Origin: Brachionus manjavacas
Lineage: Eukaryota; Rotifera; Eurotatoria; Ploima; Brachionidae
Assembly (NCBI GenBank): GCA_019054805.1
Contig: JAHQIY010000007.1
Coordinates: forward strand, 5,213,501-5,277,500
Direction: 5' to 3'
Length of the DNA stretch: 64,000 nt
The notes beneath the pieces were generated by a model. The model was not told the origin of the DNA. It searched no databases and worked only from the letters and a program-made list of their open reading frames with translations. The number at the start of each line of letters is the position of its first letter. Position 1 is the first letter of the stretch. Made by a program: the position numbers and the translations under genes. Below, one piece after another: positions 42,076 to 55,703 of the stretch.

Positions 42076-43015
42076 CACTAGAAGCACTAAAACGAGTCAA
42101 AATGACTTGTTTTAATAGAATCTAATGGATAAAAATGGATAATAATTTATTATTTGGATAAATCTATTCAAAACTTAATTTTTGTTGAGTATAAATAAAA
42201 ATTTGGCTAAAAAAATATCTTGCAAAAATTTTATCTTCTAATGAATTCATTCCTTTTTGAACCAATTTTTCGTCTTTCATGTAAAAAACGCAAACTTTAA
42301 TTTATGCATTTTTTAAATTTGCTTATCTTCGTTCAAGTTTTAGGATTTAAGTCAGTTTTTAAAAAATTTGTTTACTTTTTATAAATATTTTATGACTCAT
42401 CCATTGATTTTGTAGAAAAATTCAAAATTTTAATTAAAAAACGAGTCAAAATGAGGTTGTGAAGTTCATTTCAATTCGATCGTTTCAATTCAGAAAAACT
42501 TGAATAACTTTTTTACTAAAAGAGATAATTCAGTTCTGTAAAATGCTTAATTATAAGCAAATTTGCTTAATGCAGTAAAATAATTCTGCAAAATACTCTG
42601 CAATTTTCTGCATTTTGCACCCCATTAAAAAGTATTCCAATCAAGTGTGCAATTACATTGAAGAGTTTTTGCAGACGTATATTTTTGGATTAAGCAAAGT
42701 TGCTTAACCATTGAGCATTTTACAGAACTAAATTATCTCTTTTAGTCAAAAAGTTATTCAAGTTTTTCTGAATTGAAACGATCGAATTGAAATGAACTTC
42801 ACAACCCCTCAAAATGACTCTTTTGGTGCTTCTAGTAGTATATGCTTGATTTTGAGCAAAGGAAACTTTTTTATTATTTGAATTTAGTTAATTTAGAAAG
42901 CTATTCTTATTTTTATGCTGAAAAAACAAAATTGTGCTCAAATAGCAAAAATTGACTTAGATTTTAGCGACCAAAAATCGAAAAAGAGTCATTTGACTAG
43001 TTACTGCTTCTAGTG
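42076..43015. mobile_element. piggyBac-type MITE (unit 2)
   Basis: Copy of 35254-36195; lacks two Gs in the GGGG of the inner palindrome (near 42457). Confidence 0.8.
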
Positions 43016-43504
43016 TTAAATTTAATTACTTACTTGTATTATCTTGAAAAAATTTAAAATTTACAATTGATAATTTGAAACTTAAATAGCTGCAAACAGA
43101 GCTTACTTCTCCCTTGGACTTGACTAAAAATGAAAATTTAAAAATTTTCACAAAGTTAATCTTAAATGGTTAAAAAATGCTTGAAAATCTTTTTATTATC
43201 AATTTTTTTGAAATTTTCTTATGAACTTTCTTAAAAAAAAACAAAAAAAAAATCTCCTTATTCAATATATATAAAATATATGTTGTTTAATTTAATTGCG
43301 CTTTTAATAAAATCTCATCTCTAAAAAGTTGACGTAAATCTCAAAAAACTTGAAAAAAAGAATAATTTTACAAGGTTAGTCTTAAATTGTTATTATTAGC
43401 TTCAAATTATCAATTGTAAATTTTTTAGAATAATTCAAATAAATGCTAAATTTAAAAAAATTATCTAGTTATCTTTTCTTGTATGTTACAAATCATTCTT
43501 TACT

Positions 43505-44303
43505 TTATGATTCTTTCTAACACCTTACAAGGGAAAGAAGTGAGAGAAATCGGCCAGCAGTTAGCTGGCTTAAGCTTTGAACCTTTTTTATGTATTTAGC
43601 TTAGATTAGACTCTTTCCAGTACGATTGTAGTGATCCAGATCTAAGTTACTTTAGAAAATCGGCTTCAGGGCTTTTGCGAATTAAAAAGCGCATTTTTTT
43701 TAGAGGCAGCGGATGAACTTTAGCAGCCCCTGTAGACTAAGATAAAGTTTTCCAATGTGATCGAGTCAGCGTCGAATACACATCGATTTTAGCACCGCTT
43801 GACAAATAACGGGTACAGTATCATCGCAAACTGAAAAATTTCGCTTTGCTGCCCTTCAAAAGAGAAGTCTCCATTAGCAGACTCAATTGATTGTATTCTG
43901 GCTCTTGTTTTTGTCTGGTTATTTAAATAAGAGTAGAGTAATATTGGATCGGTTTTGCATTTTTTAATAAACTCTAATTCATAGCTCGTTACCAACTTCC
44001 TGATTAGTGGCTTTACCGACTGGGCTTTATCCAGAAATTATTGTTTAAAGATCGATTCGTCTTTAGATGACTAATATTTAAACCATTAGTTGTATTTCTC
44101 TCTTTGCGCCTTTTAAAGCTCACCAGTAAACCATCTAGATTTGGAGTGAATTTTAGATTTTGCTTTTGGTATAAACTCGTTCGTTTTGAGTGATAATTTT
44201 CCATTTAACATAGTGCACATCTGCTCATCGTCGGAATTTACCGGATATTCACTTTCCCAGCTTATTAGTAGATGTGAGTTATTTAAATTGGTATGGTTTT
44301 CAC
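43505..44303 (-). mobile_element. LINE fragment (unit 2)
   Basis: Copy of 36700-37497, both small frames preserved. Confidence 0.65.
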
Positions 44304-44586
44304 CTGAGTTGTTTCAAAAACCCTAATTAAAGTCCAAGTCCGGACTTTAAAAATTTATTTTAATAAAAAAACTCCAACACTGGCTTGGCTTTCTTAATAA
44401 CCACCTGGGATCGCAAAAGTATCATTTTTCCGCAATGATGACTACCTGGAACGGAAGAAATTTCATTTGTCCCTTGACATTCATTGAACGCAAAAAAAAT
44501 CTCACGATGATGTCAAGCTAAAAAAAAGACTGGAAAAAATTCTTTGACTGTAGTTGAGAATGAGGCGAAAATTTTCATGATCTTCC
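44304..44586. mobile_element. Truncated hAT-type MITE (unit 2)
   Basis: Copy of 37498-37776, ending at the same GATCTTCC breakpoint. Confidence 0.7.
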
Positions 44587-45445
44587 AGGCTCACGTCACG
44601 GAAATCTTTACTACTACCACTACTACTATTCATATCATCATCTTCATAATTCAAATTACTTGTTAAAACATCGTTTAGAAATTCTAGATTAAATTTTTTT
44701 AGGTGTTGTTTAACTTTTTGAATGATTTTTAATAATTTATTTTCGACATCATTTTCAAGCGGCTTTTTATTTAAATTTGATTCTGCTGTTTTACTTAATG
44801 TTTCCAAGTCATCCAAATAATTCAAACTTTTTGTTGTATTTAAATCGCTATTTGTCAAAGTGAAAAGTCTACCTTTTTAAATACTTAATGGCTTTAATTC
44901 TCAATTTACCTCAAAAATGATTAAAATGATAAACATGATTTCCAATCGCTTCAACAAATTTTATTTCATCACTTGAATTTTTAATTTGATATAAATGAAT
45001 AGTTTGATTTGAGTCATTTTTTCAAAAATCATCAAATCCCATGCAATGTTGTTGTCAGCTTTAGGCCAAATTAAATAGTAGCCAGGGTTTTTAAATTCAT
45101 CTAAATTGTAATCAGTTAAATAGTTTTTGTCTTGATGATCATTAGATATTTCTTGGCTATTATCAAAAGTGTCTTTAACCATTTTGCTTAGTGTATCCTT
45201 ATGATTCTTTTCAACTGGATTTATTAATCTCTTTATAAAATCTTCTAATAAATTTCCATACATTTTCCCGGAGACTATTTTACCTTGTTTATCGGAACAA
45301 ATTGAGTCGTATGTTCGGTCAACAATATCAATACTTTGTTTATTATTCCTCTACTATTTGTTTGTCCACAAGAAAACTCAAATTTTAAATCATTTTTTTT
45401 ACAAAACTCAATAAAATTTTTATCAAAGATGTCAAAATAGGACAT
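44587..45445 (-). pseudogene. Truncated nuclease-like gene (unit 2)
   Basis: Copy of 37777-38633 with the same early frameshift. The A/T run after IFEK is again one base short compared with unit 3, and the TGA context reads TTTTTGAGG. Confidence 0.45.
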
Positions 45446-46322
45446 ATTTAAATTAAAATATCTATTAAATAATCAAAAATTGAAAGATTTCTTTAAATAT
45501 AAAGAAAAATACTATTTAGCTTGTTATATAAGAAATTTAAAAATACTCAACTGAACAAAAGACTTTTGAAGATTCAATATGGACTATAGATGTATAATCA
45601 TTAAAAATTTTAAAGGAACAACTCAATTAATTTCAAAACTAATGAACCATGGTATTGTGAAAATTTGATACAAATAAGGATAATAATACTAGATGAACCT
45701 GATTAAAATAAAGTTTTTATATAGACCATAAACTTACAAAGTAAATTTCCAAAACTATTTCTAAAGCTTCTCTTTTTTTGGCTGTTACCTAGCAAACATA
45801 TTCAAAAATTATAAAAATAACAAACATAATGAACAAAAAAACGCTAAATCATTCAGCATTTATGTAATTTTAATCTATTTTTTTTTTTAAATTAAAAATC
45901 TAAACTTTATCCACTATTAAATATATTTTTTTGGTGACTATTATAATTAATAACGTAAAAATCGAAGCAAAAATAAAAAATAAATTTTTAAATTTTTTCA
46001 CTAAAATATTAAAATAGCATTTATTCGACTAATAATGAGCAGTTAATAAAATTTTTAATGATTTATATTTTTTATAATGTTTTAAATCGAAACATTTCCT
46101 TTAATTTAGGTCACTTTTCTAAAAATTTCAAAAAATTGATAATAAAAAGATTTTCAAGCATTTTTTAACCATTTAAGATTAACTTTGTGAAAATTTTTAA
46201 ATTTTCATTTTTAGTCAAGTCCAAGGGAGAAGTAAGCTCTGTTTGCAGCTATTTAAGTTTCAAATTATCAATTGTAAATTTTAAATTTTTTCAAGATAAT
46301 ACAAGTAAGTAATTAAATTTAA

Positions 46323-46848
46323 CACTAGAAGCAGTAACTAGTCAAATGACTCTTTTTCGATTTTTGGTCGCTAAAATCTAAGTCAATTTTTGCTATTTGA
46401 GCACAATTTTGTTTTTTCAGCATAAAAATAAGAATAGCTTTCTAAATTAACTAAATTCAAATAATAAAAAAGTTTCCTTTGCTCAAAATCAAGCATATAC
46501 TACTAGAAGCACCAAAAAGAGTCATTTTGAGGGGTTGTGAAGTTCATTTCAATTCGATCGTTTCAATTCAGAAAAACTTGAATAACTTTTTGACTAAAAG
46601 AGATAATTTAGTTCTGTAAAATGCTCAATGGTTAAACAACTTTGCTTAATCCAAAAATATACGTCTGCAAAAACTCTTCAATGTAATTGCACACTTGATT
46701 GGAATACTTTTTAATGGGGTGCAAAATGCAGAAAATTGCAGAGTATTTTGCAGAATTATTTTACTGCATTAAGCAAATTTGCTTATAATTAAGCATTTTA
46801 CAGAACTGAATTATCTCTTTTAGTAAAAAAGTTATTCAAGTTTTTCTG
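46323..46848. mobile_element. Inverted partial piggyBac-type MITE (unit 2)
   Basis: Copy of 39513-40037, ending at the unit 2/3 junction. Confidence 0.8.
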
Positions 46849-47657
46849 AATTTTTGAGTTAATTTGCCAAGATTATTTTTTGATATTGAATCTCGGAATC
46901 TATTTAAACTATTAACTCCTTCACTAAGAACTGAATCAATAATTCTTTGATGTAATCCATCATTTTCTGATATTCTGAGCTCATTTAGGACATCAGATAT
47001 GTATTCATTTGATGTTTGATTTGTATGGAAAATAAGATTTATTTTTTCTTTAAATTTTTCATAATCCTTAGGAGGTATATCATTTTGCGATTCTATCAAA
47101 GCTTCACTCATTCCTTTATGTAAAATGGAATCGGTAATATTTCCTGCTAACTGTTGATCTAAATTCAATTCCTTGAGAATATTTAAAACTTCATTGCTTA
47201 TCTCATCGACAACTTTAATACCAATTAAGAAATTAAGATTTTCCCAAAATTTTTCGCAAAATTTAAACTCAGCATTTTTACTTTTAATAAATGAAAAAAA
47301 TTTTCGTACTGTTTTACTTAATTCCGTTTCAATCAAAGCTTTTTCTTTATTCAAATCATCTTCTGGTATCAAGTCTCTACAATGATAAAAAGCTAATTTT
47401 AATTTTGTATAGTTGTTATTTAATGAAAAATTCTTTCTGAGTCGAATTTTTTTATATCGATTCTACCCAATTCATTTTTGATGTCATTTCACTTATCTTT
47501 TTAACTTTGCAACTAAATTTATTATCAAAATTCGTTGAAATTCACTATCGTTTGATTGTTGATTAAAAGTTGAAAATTTGTCAACAAAATCTTTATATTC
47601 ACCCTTTTCAATTAATTCTTGGCATTCTCTATAAGGACCCTTCAAATCGTCATCCAT
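46849..47657 (-). pseudogene. 5' fragment of the giant GTPase gene (unit 3)
   Basis: Same fragment and same Cys56 stop as in unit 2. An internal frame of 178 codons starting at Met (47372) is open to the junction because the A-run length here restores the phase. Confidence 0.88.
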
Positions 47658-47775
47658 TGTTGAATTAATTTGAAAAATTAATCTAAAATTATTAAATTAA
47701 GATTTTTATTTTATTATTACTATTCCAAAAGGAATGAAAATTATCATATTATTTTTGTTGAAAATAGAAAGTTTC

Positions 47776-47872
47776 CAGACTTGGGCAAGTCATCAAGTCA
47801 AAGTCAAGTCAAGTCACTTGACTTTGAAAAGACTATAAAATGACTTTTTTTTTTGACTTTTGCCCGAGTCTG
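47776..47872. mobile_element. Short hAT-type MITE (unit 3)
   Basis: Copy of 34147-34242 missing two As in GGGCAAAAG. Confidence 0.75.
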
Positions 47873-47953
47873 AAAGTTTCTCATTTAAAATTTCCAAAAA
47901 AGATATCTTATAATAAAAAAATAAATATATTATATTATAATACTATAAATACT

Positions 47954-48253
47954 TTAAAGACAGTTAAGCCCAAATGTATATTTGTTACTCATACAAGCAA
48001 AGAATTGTAGGTTCGAACCCGACAAAAGAGAAACAATCTTAAAAATATCTGTGCAGTACGGCACGCATGTTTCAGCCCCTTTATTAAAAAAAGGGTATCG
48101 GTTTAGACTGGTTAATAATTTCGGTGTATTGATCAACTCGATGCAATAACCTCTGTTTCAGATCGGAACCGTTTTTCAAAAAAGTACTTGAAAAGGAGAT
48201 GAGCGCCTGCCCATTCTCTGCTAGGATAAATAAGGGACAAAATAAAATAAAAC
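47954..48253. mobile_element. tRNA-derived SINE (unit 3)
   Basis: Copy of 34323-34622. Confidence 0.5.
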
Positions 48254-48883
48254 CATCCTAAATAGACCCGTGTGGAATGCCACTTAGAATTTCTTCCCAA
48301 CCAGAAATAGAAAAATGAGCAATGAACGAACTTCTGTTTTCGATATATTAAGAAAGATTCCTAAAATATCAAAAAAATTTCTTTTGAAAAGTTTTTCGTA
48401 GCTGGACTTAACATGGCCAACCCATTCAATGTTTTAATTTGTGAAACTTAATCAAAAAATCGTGTTTTTATCTTAGAAGATGAGAAATAATTTGTATGAT
48501 ATTAAATAGTTTTGTTAATATTTTAAATATATTTAATAATAAATAATTTTGAATTTACTTTAATTAACGTTTTTTTGCACTAAACATTGTTTAATTTAAT
48601 ATTTTTCAGAAAAAGAAAACCTGCTAAGTTATGAAGTTTTCCGGATCATACTCATCGTCATGTTCACCATAATCTAATCCACTAACTATCATTTAAGAAA
48701 AGTTTTTAATAATAATTTTTACAATATATTCTCGAATTAAATATTCCTTATTCAATATATATAAAATATATGTTGCTTAATTTAATAACGCTTTAAATAA
48801 AATCTTATCTCTAAAAAGTTGACGTAAATTTACCAAAAATTTATTCAAATACGATTTTCAAGATATTTAGAAAAGCTTTTTAA

Positions 48884-49825
48884 CACTAGAAGCACTAAAA
48901 CGAGTCAAAATGACTTGTTTTAATAGAATCTAATGGATAAAAATGGATAATAATTTATTATTTGGATAAATCTATTCAAAACTTAATTTTTGTTGAGTAT
49001 AAATAAAAATTTGGCTAAAAAAATATCTTGCAAAAATTTTATCTTCTAATGAATTCATTCCTTTTTGAACCAATTTTTCGTCTTTCATGTAAAAAACGCA
49101 AACTTTAATTTATGCATTTTTTAAATTTGCTTATCTTCGTTCAAGTTTTAGGATTTAAGTCAGTTTTTAAAAATTTGTTTACTTTTTATAAATATTTTAT
49201 GACTCATCCATTGATTTTGTAGAAAAATTCAAAATTTTAATTAAAAAACGAGTCAAAATGAGGGGTTGTGAAGTTCATTTCAATTCGATCGTTTCAATTC
49301 AGAAAAACTTGAATAACTTTTTTACTAAAAGAGATAATTCAGTTCTGTAAAATGCTTAATTATAAGCAAATTTGCTTAATGCAGTAAAATAATTCTGCAA
49401 AATACTCTGCAATTTTCTGCATTTTGCACCCCATTAAAAAGTATTCCAATCAAGTGTGCAATTACATTGAAGAGTTTTTGCAGACGTATATTTTTGGATT
49501 AAGCAAAGTTGCTTAACCATTGAGCATTTTACAGAACTAAATTATCTCTTTTAGTCAAAAAGTTATTCAAGTTTTTCTGAATTGAAACGATCGAATTGAA
49601 ATGAACTTCACAACCCCTCAAAATGACTCTTTTGGTGCTTCTAGTAGTATATGCTTGATTTTGAGCAAAGGAAACTTTTTTATTATTTGAATTTAGTTAA
49701 TTTAGAAAGCTATTCTTATTTTTATGCTGAAAAAAACAAAATTGTGCTCAAATAGCAAAAATTGACTTAGATTTTAGCGACCAAAAATCGAAAAAGAGTC
49801 ATTTGACTAGTTACTGCTTCTAGTG
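48884..49825. mobile_element. piggyBac-type MITE (unit 3)
   Basis: Copy of 35254-36195 with TTAA on both sides. Confidence 0.8.
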
Positions 49826-50311
49826 TTAAATTTAATTACTTACTTGTATTATCTTGAAAAAATTTAAAATTTACAATTGATAATTTGAAACTTAAATAGC
49901 TGCAAACAGAGCTTACTTCTCCCTTGGACTTGACTAAAAATGAAAATTTAAAAATTTTCACAAAGTTAATCTTAAATGGTTAAAAAATGCTTGAAAATCT
50001 TTTTATTATCAATTTTTTTGAAATTTTCTTATGAACTTTCTTAAAAAAAAACAAAAAAATCTCCTTATTCAATATATATAAAATATATGTTGTTTAATTT
50101 AATTGCGCTTTTAATAAAATCTCATCTCTAAAAAGTTGACGTAAATCTCAAAAAACTTGAAAAAAAGAATAATTTTACAAGGTTAGTCTTAAATTGTTAT
50201 TATTAGCTTCAAATTATCAATTGTAAATTTTTTTAGAATAATTCAAATAAATGCTAAATTTAAAAAAATTATCTAGTTATCTTTTCTTGTATGTTACAAA
50301 TCATTCTTTAC

Positions 50312-51110
50312 TTTATGATTCTTTCTAACACCTTACAAGGGAAAGAAGTGAGAGAAATCGGCCAGCAGTTAGCTGGCTTAAGCTTTGAACCTTTTTTATG
50401 TATTTAGCTTAGATTAGACTCTTTCCAGTACGATTGTAGTGATCCAGATCTAAGTTACTTTAGAAAATCGGCTTCAGGGCTTTTGCGAATTAAAAAGCGC
50501 ATTTTTTTAGAGGCAGCGGATGAACTTTAGCAGCCCCTGTAGACTAAGATAAAGTTTTCCAATGTGATCGAGTCAGCGTCGAATACACATCGATTTTAGC
50601 ACCGCTTGACAAATAACGGGTACAGTATCATCGCAAACTGAAAAATTTCGCTTTGCTGCCCTTCAAAAGAGAAGTCTCCATTAGCAGACTCAATTGATTG
50701 TATTCTGGCTCTTGTTTTTGTCTGGTTATTTAAATAAGAGTAGAGTAATATTGGATCGGTTTTGCATTTTTTAATAAACTCTAATTCATAGCTCGTTACC
50801 AACTTCCTGATTAGTGGCTTTACCGACTGGGCTTTATCCAGAAATTATTGTTTAAAGATCGATTCGTCTTTAGATGACTAATATTTAAACCATTAGTTGT
50901 ATTTCTCTCTTTGCGCCTTTTAAAGCTCACCAGTAAACCATCTAGATTTGGAGTGAATTTTAGATTTTGCTTTTGGTATAAACTCGTTCGTTTTGAGTGA
51001 TAATTTTCCATTTAACATAGTGCACATCTGCTCATCGTCGGAATTTACCGGATATTCACTTTCCCAGCTTATTAGTAGATGTGAGTTATTTAAATTGGTA
51101 TGGTTTTCAC
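50312..51110 (-). mobile_element. LINE fragment (unit 3)
   Basis: Copy of 36700-37497. Confidence 0.65.
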
Positions 51111-51392
51111 CTGAGTTGTTTCAAAAACCCTAATTAAAGTCCAAGTCCGGACTTTAAAAATTTATTTTAATAAAAAAACTCCAACACTGGCTTGGCTTTC
51201 TTAATAACCACCTGGGATCGCAAAAGTATCATTTTTCCGCAATGATGACTACCTGGAACGGAAGAAATTTCATTTGTCCCTTGACATTCATTGAACGCAA
51301 AAAAATCTCACGATGATGTCAAGCTAAAAAAAAGACTGGAAAAAATTCTTTGACTGTAGTTGAGAATGAGGCGAAAATTTTCATGATCTTCC
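51111..51392. mobile_element. Truncated hAT-type MITE (unit 3)
   Basis: Copy of 37498-37776. Confidence 0.7.
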
Positions 51393-52249
51393 AGGCTCAC
51401 GTCACGGAAATCTTTACTACTACCACTACTACTATTCATATCATCATCTTCATAATTCAAATTACTTGTTAAAACATCGTTTAGAAATTCTAGATTAAAT
51501 TTTTTAGGTGTTGTTTAACTTTTTGAATGATTTTTAATAATTTATTTTCGACATCATTTTCAAGCGGCTTTTTATTTAAATTTGATTCTGCTGTTTTACT
51601 TAATGTTTCCAAGTCATCCAAATAATTCAAACTTTTTGTTGTATTTAAATCGCTATTTGTCAAAGTGAAAAGTCTACCTTTTAAATACTTAATGGCTTTA
51701 ATTCTCAATTTACATCAAAAATGATTAAAATGATAAAAATGATTTCCAATCGCTTCAACAAATTTTATTTCATCACTTGAATTTTTAATTTGATATAAAT
51801 GAATAGTTTGATTTGAGTCATTTTTTTCAAAAATCATCAAATCCCATGCAATGTTGTTGTCAGCTTTAGGCCAAATTAAATAGTAGCCAGGGTTTTTAAA
51901 TTCATCTAAATTGTAATCAGTTAAATAGTTTTTGTCTTGATGATCATTAGATATTTCTTGGCTATTATCAAAAGTGTCTTTAACCATTTTGCTTAGTGTA
52001 TCCTTATGATTCTTTTCAACTGGATTTATTAATCTCTTTATAAAATCTTCTAATAAATTTCCATACATTTTCCCGGAGACTATTTTACCTTGTTTATCGG
52101 AACAAATTGAGTCGTATGTTCGGTCAACAATATCAATACTTTGTTTATTATTCCTCTACTATTTGTTTGTCCACAAGAAAACTCAAATTTTAAATCATTT
52201 TTTTACAAAACTCAATAAAATTTTTATCAAAGATGTCAAAATAGGACAT
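51393..52249 (-). pseudogene. Truncated nuclease-like gene (unit 3), best-preserved copy
   Basis: The only copy in which the frame runs 117 codons from MYGNLLEDF through NNIAWDLMIFEKND and IHLYQIKNSSDEIKFVEAIG, so it is the reference for the possible PD-(D/E)XK motif. The early frameshift and the TGA after HFYHFNHF remain, and an A is lost at about 51503 in the downstream segment. Confidence 0.5.
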
Positions 52250-53129
52250 ATTTAAATTAAAATATCTATTAAATAATCAAAAATTGAAAGATTTCTTTAA
52301 ATATAAAGAAAAATACTATTTAGCTTGTTATATAAGAAATTTAAAAATACTCAACTGAACAAAAGACTTTTGAAGATTCAATATGGACTATAGATGTATA
52401 ATCATTAAAAATTTTAAAGGAACAACTCAATTAATTTCAAAACTAATGAACCATGGTATTGTGAAAATTTGATACAAATAAGGATAATAATACTAGATGA
52501 ACCTGATTAAAATAAAGTTTTTATATAGACCATAAACTTACAAAGTAAATTTCCAAAACTATTTCTAAAGCTTCTCTTTTTTTGGCTGTTACCTAGCAAA
52601 CATATTCAAAAATTATAAAAATAACAAACATAATGAACAAAAAAAACGCTAAATCATTCAGCATTTATGTAATTTTAATCTATTTTTTTTTTTAAATTAA
52701 AAATCTAAACTTTATCCACTATTAAATATATTTTTTTGGTGACTATTATAATTAATAACGTAAAAATCGAAGCAAAAATAAAAAATAAATTTTTAAATTT
52801 TTTTCACTAAAATATTAAAATAGCATTTATTCGACTAATAATGAGCAGTTAATAAAATTTTTAATGATTTATATTTTTTATAATGTTTTAAATCGAAACA
52901 TTTCCTTTAATTTAGGTCACTTTTCTAAAAATTTCAAAAAAATTGATAATAAAAAGATTTTCAAGCATTTTTTAACCATTTAAGATTAACTTTGTGAAAA
53001 TTTTTAAATTTTCATTTTTAGTCAAGTCCAAGGGAGAAGTAAGCTCTGTTTGCAGCTATTTAAGTTTCAAATTATCAATTGTAAATTTTAAATTTTTTCA
53101 AGATAATACAAGTAAGTAATTAAATTTAA

Positions 53130-53655
53130 CACTAGAAGCAGTAACTAGTCAAATGACTCTTTTTCGATTTTTGGTCGCTAAAATCTAAGTCAATTTTTGC
53201 TATTTGAGCACAATTTTGTTTTTTCAGCATAAAAATAAGAATAGCTTTCTAAATTAACTAAATTCAAATAATAAAAAAGTTTCCTTTGCTCAAAATCAAG
53301 CATATACTACTAGAAGCACCAAAAAGAGTCATTTTGAGGGGTTGTGAAGTTCATTTCAATTCGATCGTTTCAATTCAGAAAAACTTGAATAACTTTTTGA
53401 CTAAAAGAGATAATTTAGTTCTGTAAAATGCTCAATGGTTAAACAACTTTGCTTAATCCAAAAATATACGTCTGCAAAAACTCTTCAATGTAATTGCACA
53501 CTTGATTGGAATACTTTTTAATGGGGTGCAAAATGCAGAAAATTGCAGAGTATTTTGCAGAATTATTTTACTGCATTAAGCAAATTTGCTTATAATTAAG
53601 CATTTTACAGAACTGAATTATCTCTTTTAGTAAAAAAGTTATTCAAGTTTTTCTG
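53130..53655. mobile_element. Inverted partial piggyBac-type MITE (unit 3)
   Basis: Copy of 39513-40037, ending at the unit 3/4 junction. Confidence 0.8.
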
Positions 53656-54466
53656 AATTTTTGAGTTAATTTGCCAAGATTATTTTTTGATATTGAATCT
53701 CGGAATCTATTTAAACTATTAACTCCTTCACTAAGAACTGAATCAATAATTCTTTGATGTAATCCATCATTTTCTGATATTCTGAGCTCATTTAGGACAT
53801 CAGATATGTATTCATTTGATGTTTGATTTGTATGGAAAATAAGATTTATTTTTCTTTAAATTTTTCATAATCCTTAGGAGGTATATCATTTTGCGATTCT
53901 ATCAAAGCTTCACTCATTCCTTTATGTAAAATGGAATCGGTAATATTTCCTGCTAACTGTTGATCTAAATTCAATTCCTTGAGAATATTTAAAACTTCAT
54001 TGCTTATCTCATCGACAACTTTAATACCAATTAAGAAATTAAGATTTTCCCAAAATTTTTCGCAAAATTTAAACTCAGCATTTTTACTTTTAATAAATGA
54101 AAAAAAAAATTTTCGTACTGTTTTACTTAATTCCGTTTCAATCAAAGCTTTTTCTTTATTCAAATCATCTTCTGGTATCAAGTCTCTACAATGATAAAAA
54201 GCTAATTTTAATTTTGTATAGTTGTTATTTAATGAAAAAATTCTTTCTGAGTCGAATTTTTTTATATCGATTCTACCCAATTCATTTTTGATGTCATTTC
54301 ACTTATCTTTTAACTTTGCAACTAAATTTATTATCAAAATTCGTTGAAATTCACTATCGTTTGATTGTTGATTAAAAGTTGAAAATTTGTCAACAAAATC
54401 TTTATATTCACCCTTTTCAATTAATTCTTGGCATTCTCTATAAGGACCCTTCAAATCGTCATCCAT
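53656..54466 (-). pseudogene. 5' fragment of the giant GTPase gene (unit 4)
   Basis: Carries the same Cys56 stop as units 2 and 3 and an additional lost T near 53852 that ends the frame after KFKEK. Confidence 0.88.
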
Positions 54467-54584
54467 TGTTGAATTAATTTGAAAAATTAATCTAAAATTA
54501 TTAAATTAAGATTTTTATTTTATTATTACTATTCCAAAAGGAATGAAAATTATCATATTATTTTTGTTGAAAATAGAAAGTTTC

Positions 54585-54683
54585 CAGACTTGGGCAAAAG
54601 TCATCAAGTCAAAGTCAAGTCAAGTCACTTGACTTTGAAAAGACTATAAAATGACTTTTTTTTTTGACTTTTGCCCGAGTCTG
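54585..54683. mobile_element. Short hAT-type MITE (unit 4)
   Basis: Copy of 34147-34242, unit 2-type right arm. Confidence 0.75.
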
Positions 54684-54764
54684 AAAGTTTCTCATTTAAA
54701 ATTTCCAAAAAAGATATCTTATAATAAAAAAATAAATATATTATATTATAATACTATAAATACT

Positions 54765-55064
54765 TTAAAGACAGTTAAGCCCAAATGTATATTTGTTACT
54801 CATACAAGCAAAGAATTGTAGGTTCGAACCCGACAAAAGAGAAACAATCTTAAAAATATCTGTGCAGTACGGCACGCATGTTTCAGCCCCTTTATTAAAA
54901 AAAGGGTATCAGATTAGACTGGTTAATAATTTCGGTGTATTGATCAACTCGATGCAATAACCTCTGTTTCAGTTCGGAACCGTTTTTCAAAAAAGTACTT
55001 GAAAAGGAGATGAGCGCCTGCCCATTCTCTGCTAGGATAAATAAGGGACAAAATAAAATAAAAC
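54765..55064. mobile_element. tRNA-derived SINE (unit 4)
   Basis: Copy of 34323-34622 with private changes (ATCAGATTAGACTGG; CAGTTCGGAACC). Confidence 0.5.
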
Positions 55065-55703
55065 CATCCTAAATAGACCCGTGTGGAATGCCACTTAGAA
55101 TTTCTTCCCAACCAGAAATAGAAAAATGAGCAATGAACGAACTTCTGTTTTCGATATATTAAGAAAGATTCCTAAAATATCAAAAAAATTTCTTTTGAAA
55201 AGTTTTTCGTAGCTGGACTTAACATGGCCAACCCATTCAATGTTTTAATTTGTGAAACTTAATCAAAAAATCGTGTTTTTATCTTAGAAGATGAGAAATA
55301 ATTTGTATGATATTAAATAGTTTTGTTAATATTTTAAATATATTTAATAATAAATAATTTTGAATTTACTTTAATTAACGTTTTTTTGCACTAAACATTG
55401 TTTAATTTAATATTTTTCAGAAAAAGAAAACCTGCTAAGTTATCAAGTTTTCCGGATCATACTCATCATCATGTTCACCATAATCTAATCCACTAACTAT
55501 CATTTAAGAATAGTTTTTAATAATAATTTTTACAATATATTCTCGAATTAAATATTCCTTATTCTCCTTATTCAATATATATAAAATATATGTTGCTTAA
55601 TTTAATAACGCTTTAAATAAAATCTTATCTCTAAAAAGTTGACGTAAATTTACCAAAAATTTATTCAAATACGATTTTCAAGATATTTAGAAAAGCTTTT
55701 TAA

